Assembly: GCA_031180665.1 (NCBI GenBank)
Contig: JAPSLP010000001.1
Location: 124,001 to 188,000 of the forward strand
Direction of reading: 5' to 3'
Length of the DNA: 64,000 nt
DNA from: Cupriavidus sp.
GTDB taxonomy: Bacteria; Pseudomonadota; Gammaproteobacteria; Burkholderiales; Burkholderiaceae
Part shown: in pieces, positions 14,753 through 22,032 of the stretch
Position numbering within the stretch: the first letter of the stretch is position 1
Layout: each line of letters opens with the position of its first letter
Notes under the pieces: generated by a model
Databases searched by the model: none
What the model saw: only the letters and a program-made list of their open reading frames with translations
What the model was told of the DNA's origin: nothing
Made by a program: the position numbers and the translations under genes

Positions 14753-17614
14753 ATGGACCACACCACCCTGATTCAGACTCTGTTTTCCCCGGCGCGGCGG
14801 CTGTTCCAGCTCGAGGGCGAGGGGGCCATCGGCGAGCTGGCCGTCGAGGCGTGGCTCGGCCGCGAGGCGCTGTCGGAGCTGAGCGAAACGCGGATCGTCG
14901 CGGTCAGCGCCAATGCCCGCTTGCCGCTGAAGTCCCTGCTCGGTGCCAAGGTCACGCTGTGGACCACGCTGGCCGATGGCAACCGCATTCGCCGTAGCGG
15001 CCTGGTGCGCAAGGCCGAGAAGCTGGGCGCCGATGGCAGCCTGGCGCGCTACCGGCTGACCGTGGTGCCGTGGCTGTGGCTGGCCACGCAGCAGCGGCAC
15101 AGCCAGATATTCCAGAACCGCACGCTGGCCGATATCGCCGAACAGATCCTGTCGCCGTACGCGCCGCATGCGGTGTGGCGCTATACCGCGGGCGCGCAGC
15201 AGCGTATCGACGCGCTAGGCCCGCGCGAGCACGTCAGCCAATACCGCGAGACCGACTACGCGTTTCTGTCGCGGCTGCTGGCCGAGGCGGGGTTGGGCTT
15301 CACGTTCGTGGAGGACGAGCACGCGCCGTCCGGGCATGCGTTATCCATCTTCGCCGACAGTCCGCAATTGCCCGAGGGGCAATCGCCTTCGGTCCGTTAT
15401 CACCGCGCCCACAGCCAGGAAGAAGCCGATGCCGTGCAGCAGCTGGCATGCCATAGCCGCGTGACGGTGCCCGGCGTCGCGGTGGTCGCATGGGACGGCA
15501 ACGGCAAGCGCACGCTGCGCGGCCATGCGCCGGCCAAGCTCGGCGGCGGCGCGCAGTGCCCGGAACCCTATCTGTCGGTCAGCCAGTCCGCGGTCGGCGA
15601 TGCCGCCGGCGCGCAGCGGCTGGCCGAGCAGTTGATGGAGAGCATCGAAGCACGCGCGCAGCTGTTCGCCGGGCAGGGGACGGTGCGTACCTTCGTCAGC
15701 GGCACGCGTGTGGCGGTTTCCGATTGCCCGCATCTGCCCAGGCAGGAAGATCCCGAGGCCGCCTATCCGTTGCTGCTCGAGATCGTCGAGCATTGCGGCC
15801 TGAACAATCTGGCGGCGGAAACACGCGCCGCGCTGGGGCAGCGGCTGGGCCCGCTCGAGGCCGCGCTGTGCTTCGATACGCCGCCTAGCGCGCCGGAGAA
15901 CGGGCCGATGACGATGGGCTTCCTGGCGCCGGGTGGGGCCGTCGAGCGTGATACGCCAACTGCGTCGTTGCGCCAGTCCGCCGAGCAATACGGCTACGCC
16001 AATCTGTTCCGCGCCTGCGATGCGCGCCGCCCATGGCGCCCGCGCGTGGTCGATGCCGATGGTGCGCGGCTGTTCGCCGCGCCGACCGCGATCGGCGTGC
16101 AAACCGCCACCGTGGTCGGCCCGCAAGGCGAGACGCAACCGAGCGGCGATGCCGAACACCATGTCAGCCCGCGCGGCGAGATCCGGGTCCGCTTCCCGTG
16201 GCAGAAGGGCGAGCGCGAGGACGACCGCAGCACGCGCTGGGTTCGCGTCGCGCAGCGCCAAGCCGGCGCCGGCATGGGCTGGCAATGGCTGCCGCGGATC
16301 GGCCAGGAGGTGCTGGTCAAGTTCGCCGACGACGATGTCGATCAACCAATCGTGATCGGCGCGCTGTACAACGGGCAGGGCGAGGGCGGCATTGCGCCGA
16401 CGCCGGGTGGCAAGCAGGCCGCTGCCGCCGATGCCTCGGTGTACCAGCAAGGCAGCGACACTGCCCCCAGCGCGCAGGCCAATGTCGCCGGCGGCCATGC
16501 ACCCGCTTGGCACGGCATGAGCGCCGACAAGGAAGGACACCGCAACGCCGCCGCCCTGAGCGGCTTCAAGAGCCGCGAGCACGGCGGCGAGGGCGCGAAC
16601 CAGCTGGTGTTCGATGACAGCGATGGGCAACTGCGCACGCAACTCGCGACGACGGTCCAGCACACCCAGCTCAATCTCGGCCACCTGATCCACCAGCAGG
16701 ACAACTACCGCGGCAGCTTCCGTGGCGAAGGCTTCGAGCTGCGCACTGACGGCTACGGCGCGATTCGTGGCAAGGCCGGCGTGCTGATCACCACCTATCG
16801 CGATGCGCAGAGCCAGCGGCCGGTGCCCACCGGCGACAACGCCGCCGGCATCGCGCTGATCCGCCAGGCGAAGTCGCTGACGCAGACGCTGGGTGAGGGC
16901 GCGGTCAAGCACCAGACGGCAGCGCTGCTGACCGCCAAGGACGACGAGGCCCCACTGGCCAAGCTGGAAGCCGCGGCCTCCGGCATGGTCGACGGCAAGG
17001 ATCTGGACGCCGCGATGCAGGATGCCGCCAGCGGCAACCAGCAGACGCAAGGCAAGGTGCCGCATCCGAGCGAAGCCATCGTGCAACTGGCCGGCCGCGC
17101 TGGCCTTGCCATGGTCGCGGGGCAGGAGCTGCAGATGGTCAACGGCAAATCGCTGGGCCTAGTGTCGGGGCAGGACACCAACCTGGCGATCGGCAAGCAG
17201 GGGCGCCTGCACAGCGGTCAGGCCATCGGCATCGCCGCGGCGCTGGAGAAAGCGGGCGAGGGCGACACCGGCCTGAAACTGATTGCGGGTAGCGAAGACA
17301 TCGACGTGCAGGCCCAGCACGATGTGATGAAGCTGCAGGCCAAGGACGAGCTGAGGGTCGTGTCGGCGAACATGCAGGTGGACTTTGCTGCGGCCAAGCG
17401 GATTCGGGTGGCGACGGCCGGCGGGGCGTCGATCACGATCGAGGGTGGGAATATTACGGTGGAGTGTCCGGGGGCGATTACGTACAAGAGTGCGCAGAGG
17501 AAGTTTGAGGGGCCGGTGAGCGGTTCCTATGCGCTTCCTCAGTTTCCTCGCTCGTCGTGCAAGAGCTGTTTGCTGGATGCGATGAGACAAGGCGCGCCTG
17601 GCGTTCTGGTCTGA
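14753..17614 (+). CDS. vgrG: T6SS spike protein VgrG (copy 1)
   Basis: Trimeric spike exported with the Hcp tube. The 953 residues contain an N-terminal gp27-like region (about 10-420; QYRETDYAFLSRLLAEAGLGF), a gp5-like OB fold (about 481-545; RVRFPWQ...GQEVLVKFADDDVDQPIVIG) and a long DUF2345 beta-helix region (about 776-921). The tail after KFEGP is unique to this copy (LPQFPRSSCKSCLLDAM...) and probably fits its cargo. DUF4123 starts 1 bp after the stop, then Tle1 follows, so this VgrG is likely the Tle1 carrier. It is nearly identical to vgrG2, with a perfectly identical tract at 16616-17348. Confidence 0.96.
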   Translation: MDHTTLIQTLFSPARRLFQLEGEGAIGELAVEAWLGREALSELSETRIVAVSANARLPLKSLLGAKVTLWTTLADGNRIRRSGLVRKAEKLGADGSLARYRLTVVPWLWLATQQRHSQIFQNRTLADIAEQILSPYAPHAVWRYTAGAQQRIDALGPREHVSQYRETDYAFLSRLLAEAGLGFTFVEDEHAPSGHALSIFADSPQLPEGQSPSVRYHRAHSQEEADAVQQLACHSRVTVPGVAVVAWDGNGKRTLRGHAPAKLGGGAQCPEPYLSVSQSAVGDAAGAQRLAEQLMESIEARAQLFAGQGTVRTFVSGTRVAVSDCPHLPRQEDPEAAYPLLLEIVEHCGLNNLAAETRAALGQRLGPLEAALCFDTPPSAPENGPMTMGFLAPGGAVERDTPTASLRQSAEQYGYANLFRACDARRPWRPRVVDADGARLFAAPTAIGVQTATVVGPQGETQPSGDAEHHVSPRGEIRVRFPWQKGEREDDRSTRWVRVAQRQAGAGMGWQWLPRIGQEVLVKFADDDVDQPIVIGALYNGQGEGGIAPTPGGKQAAAADASVYQQGSDTAPSAQANVAGGHAPAWHGMSADKEGHRNAAALSGFKSREHGGEGANQLVFDDSDGQLRTQLATTVQHTQLNLGHLIHQQDNYRGSFRGEGFELRTDGYGAIRGKAGVLITTYRDAQSQRPVPTGDNAAGIALIRQAKSLTQTLGEGAVKHQTAALLTAKDDEAPLAKLEAAASGMVDGKDLDAAMQDAASGNQQTQGKVPHPSEAIVQLAGRAGLAMVAGQELQMVNGKSLGLVSGQDTNLAIGKQGRLHSGQAIGIAAALEKAGEGDTGLKLIAGSEDIDVQAQHDVMKLQAKDELRVVSANMQVDFAAAKRIRVATAGGASITIEGGNITVECPGAITYKSAQRKFEGPVSGSYALPQFPRSSCKSCLLDAMRQGAPGVLV
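16616..17348 (+). repeat. 733-bp direct repeat, copy A (partner 23896-24628)
   Basis: This stretch of vgrG1 matches vgrG2 base for base, at a constant offset of 7280. The nearest mismatches are at 16615 (T/C) and 17349 (A/G). The flanking parts of the two genes differ at many synonymous sites, so the tract looks recently homogenised. Confidence 0.93.
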
Positions 17615-17615
17615 T

Positions 17616-18476
17616 ATGCCGCACTACGCCATTATTGACAGCGCTCAACAGCCTGATTACTACAGGCGCCTGGACCGCTATGGTGTCACGTATCGATCCC
17701 TCTTTGACGGGCATGCGGAAGCGGGCATGAAGGATATCGCACCGCTGCTGCTCGATATTGGGACGTTGCCCGATGGTCAATGCGATCGCATTCGTGCCGA
17801 TATTCGCCGTCTTGGATCAACGCGGCCGTGCATCAGCTTGCTCAAGTCTGCGCGGTCCCTGGACGACCTCGCTGCGCACTTCAGTGCATACCATGTCGTC
17901 GATCTGCCTGGCCAGGAACGAATGATCCTGCGTTGGTACGATACGCGCATACTGCCAACTTGGTGGAACGTCATGACGCTCGCCCAATGCCGCGCGTTCG
18001 GGTACGGCATAGATGAGTGGCGGTACTTCGATCGCTATGGCGCGGAATGCCGGCTTCCCTCGATCACTTCGCCGACGGATAGCGGCGGTCTGGAATTCGC
18101 ACCACTACGGCTCACGCAGTCCCAGTACGACGATCTCCTGGCGGCAGCCGAAACCGACGTTGCCATAGCGAACCTGCGTAACGTGATTCCGGATGAGTTG
18201 CGCCGCGTTCCGATGCATACGCTCTATCCGTTTGTCGACATGCAGCTTGCCGCCGCACGGGCGCATGGCCTTGACGATCTCGACGAGCAGGTTCAGTTCC
18301 TGCTGCTGGCCCTGTATACCTCGGGAAGATTCGCTCAACATCCGATTGCACAACAGCGTCTGAAAAGGCCGGCTTCCGAACATGCCCAGTCCTTCGCAGA
18401 CTGGACTGCAGGCGTGCCGGATGCGATTTGGGAGTCGGGGCGTCCGCTTTGGGAATGCGTGTCGACCGCCACATGA
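17616..18476 (+). CDS. DUF4123 effector adaptor (Tap/TEC type)
   Basis: DUF4123 proteins are known chaperones that load a cargo effector onto its VgrG; they act in the cytoplasm and are not exported. The 286-residue protein has the family pattern of an N-terminal domain (AIIDSAQQPDYY...LFDGHAEAGMKDIAPLLLDI; RPCISLLKSARSLDDLAAHF) with RWYDTRILPTWWNVM in the middle, and a helical C-terminal half ending IWESGRPLWECV. It starts 1 bp after the vgrG1 stop and is followed by a decayed second copy and then Tle1, so it most likely couples VgrG1 to Tle1. Confidence 0.9.
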   Translation: MPHYAIIDSAQQPDYYRRLDRYGVTYRSLFDGHAEAGMKDIAPLLLDIGTLPDGQCDRIRADIRRLGSTRPCISLLKSARSLDDLAAHFSAYHVVDLPGQERMILRWYDTRILPTWWNVMTLAQCRAFGYGIDEWRYFDRYGAECRLPSITSPTDSGGLEFAPLRLTQSQYDDLLAAAETDVAIANLRNVIPDELRRVPMHTLYPFVDMQLAAARAHGLDDLDEQVQFLLLALYTSGRFAQHPIAQQRLKRPASEHAQSFADWTAGVPDAIWESGRPLWECVSTAT

Positions 18477-18488
18477 ACGAGGAAGGAA

Positions 18489-18735
18489 TTGAACTTTCGA
18501 GCAAGTTGTTTCTTGACGGGCGTAATCAGCGGCATCGCGCGGGCGGTCAGTCCCAAGGGCGCCGCAGGTCGTATGGTGAAATGGATTGGACGAGACCGTG
18601 CATCAGCCTACTCCGGTCGGAACGGTTTCTGGACGACTTGGCTATCCATGGATGGCGCAGATACCTGATGATGTTTGGGAAACTGGACGACCATTGTGGA
18701 ATAGCGCCGAATCATTTGGCAAACAAGGACAGTAG
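18489..18735 (+). pseudogene. Decayed second copy of the DUF4123 adaptor
   Basis: Two short pieces match the intact adaptor just upstream. RPCISLLRSERFLDDLAIH (about 18594-18650) matches RPCISLLKSARSLDDLAAHF. Immediately after, in another frame, MAQIPDDVWETGRPLWNS (about 18654-18708) matches the adaptor's C-terminal end (GVPDAIWESGRPLWECV), with a stop at 18733-18735. Everything between these two parts of the domain is missing. This is therefore an internally deleted, frameshifted relic of a tandem duplicate. The weaker similarity before 18590 (LFLDGRNQ versus LFDGHAE) suggests where the copy began. Confidence 0.75.
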
Positions 18736-18756
18736 AAATTGGATTCAATCGGAAAA

Positions 18757-19218
18757 ATGACCGCGATGCGTGTTGCCAGGTGGCTTGGCATCGCACTGTC
18801 TGTATGGATGCTGTCCGCCTGTAGCGAGGAGATGATCGGCACGAACATCGTCGGTTACAACCACACCGACAAGGACGTCGGACATTTCACCGTGGATGGC
18901 AAGGGTGGAACTTATCTTGGCGCCCACGAAGGCGGAGGTGGATTCGTTTGTTGTGTGGCGGTGCCTGAACGTTGGCGCCCGAACCTTACCGTTACGGTGG
19001 GCTGGACTGACGAGTATGACAAGAACTATCAGGAGCGCGTTGTGCCAGTCCCGAAATACGACGAGGTTGGCCACTTCTCGGTTCACTTTCTGCGAAGTGG
19101 TGAAATCAAGGTATTCGTGACGATGTACGCCTTGTGGTCGCCCAGCTACCCCCTGAAGGGAAGAGACGCCCAGCTAAGGCCTGGCTTCGATCCCGTAGGA
19201 CCGGGAGGAAAAAATTGA
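18757..19218 (+). CDS. DUF3304-type lipoprotein, candidate Tle1 immunity protein (upstream copy)
   Basis: The 153-residue predicted lipoprotein has signal MTAMRVARWLGIALSVWMLSAC with the lipobox Cys near residue 22. A small domain follows with IVGYNHTDKDVGHFTVDGKGG, a CC pair (FVCCVAVP) and HFLRSGEIKVFV. The same landmarks occur in the protein at 21210-21869, so the two are paralogues. DUF3304-like lipoproteins commonly flank Tle1 phospholipases, and a periplasm-facing lipoprotein is a sensible inhibitor of a lipase delivered there. The ATG at 18757 is preferred to a TTG at 18739 because it gives a compact signal peptide. Function is inferred from context. Confidence 0.8.
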   Translation: MTAMRVARWLGIALSVWMLSACSEEMIGTNIVGYNHTDKDVGHFTVDGKGGTYLGAHEGGGGFVCCVAVPERWRPNLTVTVGWTDEYDKNYQERVVPVPKYDEVGHFSVHFLRSGEIKVFVTMYALWSPSYPLKGRDAQLRPGFDPVGPGGKN

Positions 19219-19312
19219 AGCAAAAAATTGGTCGAATCGGATTGCATCACTGTGAGGAAGTTGATGGAAACATCATCAATTCTCGGAGCCTGTATATTCG
19301 ACGAGGTTTGAA

Positions 19313-21094
19313 ATGACGCGTAGCGCCACAGGGGCCCAGCCACTTCCAGATGGAGGTGTACGTAGACTTTCGCCACAGGCTGCGCTACAGCGAGCTCAGG
19401 CATTGGCCTGTGTGCGGGACAAGCAATCTACAACTTGTCAGGGACGGATCCATGTAACGCTGTTCTTCGATGGAACAGGTAATAACTGGGATTGGAATGG
19501 ACCGTTCGTGGAGGGTAAGAGCGTAAGCCCACTGACCCAACGCCAGCGTAATAGTCATAGCAACGTCGTACGCCTGTTCGATGCTCGTCTTGATGAGCCC
19601 GAAAACGGTTTGTTTAATTTTTATATTCCTGGCGTCGGTACGCCGTTCAAAGAAATTGGCGATAGCGGAGACGGCTTCTGGGACGGTACGTTGGGCGCGG
19701 GGACGGCGCGGAAAGGAGCGGATCGCATCAACTGGGGGATTGTGCAAGTGTATAACGCAATGCATCAATACCTGGTCGGAGCAGACCTCATTCCGGCGTC
19801 GAAGGCGAAGACCATCGTCAACAACATGAGCAGCATGATTGCTCAGCTGGGCTTCGAGAACTTTGCAAGGCGGACCATTTTAAGGACATGGGAAGAGAAG
19901 CTTGCTGGGGTGGTCCGCACCCATCAACGGAAGTTGCGGGAACTTACTATCTCGGTGTTCGGCTTCTCACGCGGAGCGGCAGAAGCTCGCGCCTTCGTAC
20001 ACTGGTTGTATGAGATCGCAAAGGCCAACAATGACGGTTGCGACCACGTTCTGGCAGGTGTGCCGCTGAAATTCAATTTCCTTGGTATCTTCGACACCGT
20101 CGCCTCCGTCGGCATTTCTGCCGCTGTACGCGGGGCGGAAGGCAAGATGGGCTGGGCGGACGGTCACATGATGTCGGTTCATCCGGCAGTTCGGAAGTGC
20201 GTTCACTTTGTCGCGCTCCACGAGCAACGTGTCAATTTTCCGGTGGACCTGGCTGTTGGCGCGAATGTAAAGCAAGTTCTCTACCCTGGCATGCACTCCG
20301 ATGTGGGGGGAGGATATTCGCCGTCCAGTCAGGGCAAAGGCATGAAGGCGTGGGCCTCATCTCCGAGCCTGTCTCAAGTTCCTTTGATCGACATGCACTA
20401 CGAGGCGATCCAGGCAGGTGTTCCGTTACGTACGATCGAGGAGATCGCGTCTCGACCGGCCTTGGCACAGGCATTCTCGTGCGATAAGCGGCTGGTTGAA
20501 ACGTATAACGGCTGGCTTGCCAGCCATGGCATCCCAGGCGGTGCCGCCGCTACAGAACAAATTCGAGCTCACACTCGTCAGTACATGCGGTGGCGTGGCT
20601 TGCGTCTTCGTACGGGGACTTCGAATTTGTTGCAGCAACGCTTCTTCCTCGAATCGGATGCCGAGGACCGAGTCGACCTAGCAAATGCGCAGGCCTTGCT
20701 CGGTAATACTGTTGCCGAATTGCGGCGCGGGGGAGCAGCGGCGATATCCCGGCATGCAGAAGCGACGGCCCAGTCGGCCCAAGACGTATCCACGTTGCTG
20801 ACGCAGGTCAATGATGAATCATCGCTGCCGGACGCCGTCGTGCGGATGTTTGACGACTACGTTCATGATTCGCTGGCGGGATTTTATATCGGTACCCATA
20901 CGGAGTTATCGCTGCCTCTTATCGAGGTCGCTGTGGCCGTCAATCCTTACAGTATGGAGCCCCCTCAGATGATTCCCGTGTCGCGAAAGGGCACGTATCT
21001 ACGCTACCGTACTGCATATCAGGTCGATGGCACGAAGTCTGCTGCGACTTGTGTGCCTTCTTACACGGCCCGCGAGAGCATGCTGGTCGATTGA
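19313..21094 (+). CDS. tle1: T6SS phospholipase effector Tle1 (DUF2235)
   Basis: Predicted to hydrolyse phospholipids of rival cells after delivery by VgrG1. The 593-residue protein begins with a short leader and then the DUF2235 alpha/beta-hydrolase domain: VTLFFDGTGNNW near residue 48, nucleophile Ser219 in GFSRGAAEAR (a G-x-S-x-G elbow), Asp261 in LGIFDT, and His328 in YPGMHSDVGGGY. All three catalytic residues are therefore present. The C-terminal third (about 430-593) is family-specific. It lies between two DUF3304 lipoproteins and downstream of the VgrG1/DUF4123 pair, the usual context of Tle1. No signal peptide is present, as expected for T6SS export. Confidence 0.93.
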   Translation: MTRSATGAQPLPDGGVRRLSPQAALQRAQALACVRDKQSTTCQGRIHVTLFFDGTGNNWDWNGPFVEGKSVSPLTQRQRNSHSNVVRLFDARLDEPENGLFNFYIPGVGTPFKEIGDSGDGFWDGTLGAGTARKGADRINWGIVQVYNAMHQYLVGADLIPASKAKTIVNNMSSMIAQLGFENFARRTILRTWEEKLAGVVRTHQRKLRELTISVFGFSRGAAEARAFVHWLYEIAKANNDGCDHVLAGVPLKFNFLGIFDTVASVGISAAVRGAEGKMGWADGHMMSVHPAVRKCVHFVALHEQRVNFPVDLAVGANVKQVLYPGMHSDVGGGYSPSSQGKGMKAWASSPSLSQVPLIDMHYEAIQAGVPLRTIEEIASRPALAQAFSCDKRLVETYNGWLASHGIPGGAAATEQIRAHTRQYMRWRGLRLRTGTSNLLQQRFFLESDAEDRVDLANAQALLGNTVAELRRGGAAAISRHAEATAQSAQDVSTLLTQVNDESSLPDAVVRMFDDYVHDSLAGFYIGTHTELSLPLIEVAVAVNPYSMEPPQMIPVSRKGTYLRYRTAYQVDGTKSAATCVPSYTARESMLVD

Positions 21095-21209
21095 GCCTTT
21101 CTGCGCTGCGGCCAGACAGGCGACGACAAGGCGCCGGCCAATCCGCCGGACTACAATCATTCCAGCCGGGAAAGTTACCCATCTCGCGGTCGACGGCTAT
21201 GGCGCGACA

Positions 21210-21869
21210 ATGATCCTTCTTCACTCATCCAGTGGTGCTCTGCGTAGTTATGCGCGCTTAACTACCACGGCATTCCTGATATGCGTGCTAGGGGCATGTG
21301 AGCGGAACATCGAGGCCAAGTCGATGGATGATACCGTTTCCAATATCAGCGAGGCGCAGCGCCAGGTCATCCCGCAGGTGGAGAAGCAGGGTCCACCGAC
21401 GTTCAACGGCACCAGGCTGTACACCGGTTCGCACCGAACGCCAGCCAAAATGGAAGGGCTGACGATCGTCGGATACAACTACACCGATACCTATATCAGC
21501 GATTTCTCCGTCAACGGGGCAGGCGGCGGCAATATAGAAGTCTCATCAAAGGAACACAGCTATGGAGGCGGTACATGCTGCGCCGCAATCCCGGCCGATA
21601 CCCCATTACCTCTGCCCGTTCGGATCGAGTGGAAGCGCGACGGCGATGTGCCCCGCTGTCGGCAGACGGTGTTGCTCGACGGGCCAGTGCCGGCGGACTC
21701 ACGGTACTTCGAAGTGCATTTCTACCAGGACGGGAAAATCAAGGTAGCCCTGTCCGACTATCCTTCCGTGCCTCACGTATTGATCGATCGCTTTGACGCT
21801 ACCAAGCGCAAAGCGTCTGGCAACGTCATTAACGACACCAAGTTTGGCACCTGCGGTCATGACAAGTAA
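21210..21869 (+). CDS. DUF3304-type lipoprotein, candidate Tle1 immunity protein (downstream copy)
   Basis: The 219-residue predicted lipoprotein has signal MILLHSSSGALRSYARL...CVLGAC with lipobox LGAC. A linker follows, then the same domain as the protein at 18757-19218 (IVGYNYTDTYISDFSVNGAGG, CC pair in GGTCCAAIP, HFYQDGKIKVAL). It is longer and clearly diverged from that copy. It follows tle1 by 115 bp. The ATG at 21210 was chosen because the open frame upstream (to 21027) overlaps the tle1 end and has no signal-like sequence. Having one copy on each side of the lipase suggests duplicated immunity, or protection against variant lipases. Confidence 0.82.
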   Translation: MILLHSSSGALRSYARLTTTAFLICVLGACERNIEAKSMDDTVSNISEAQRQVIPQVEKQGPPTFNGTRLYTGSHRTPAKMEGLTIVGYNYTDTYISDFSVNGAGGGNIEVSSKEHSYGGGTCCAAIPADTPLPLPVRIEWKRDGDVPRCRQTVLLDGPVPADSRYFEVHFYQDGKIKVALSDYPSVPHVLIDRFDATKRKASGNVINDTKFGTCGHDK

Positions 21870-22032
21870 GACGGAAGCAAAGAAGACCACGACGCTTGCG
21901 CAGTCCGCGGAAAACCACGCAAGCGGGGCCGAGACGGCGCGACGCTGTCTCATAGTCGAGTGATGGTTGGTGCGGCAGGATGCGGACATGGGAAGCCCGA
22001 TGGCTTCACCTCTGTTCCGACACCGAACCGCC

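Noticed and set aside
15341-17086. Long minus-strand frame opposite vgrG1, with an almost identical twin at 22621-24366 opposite vgrG2
   Set aside because: The twin exists only because the vgrG genes are duplicates; composition is that of an antisense shadow.
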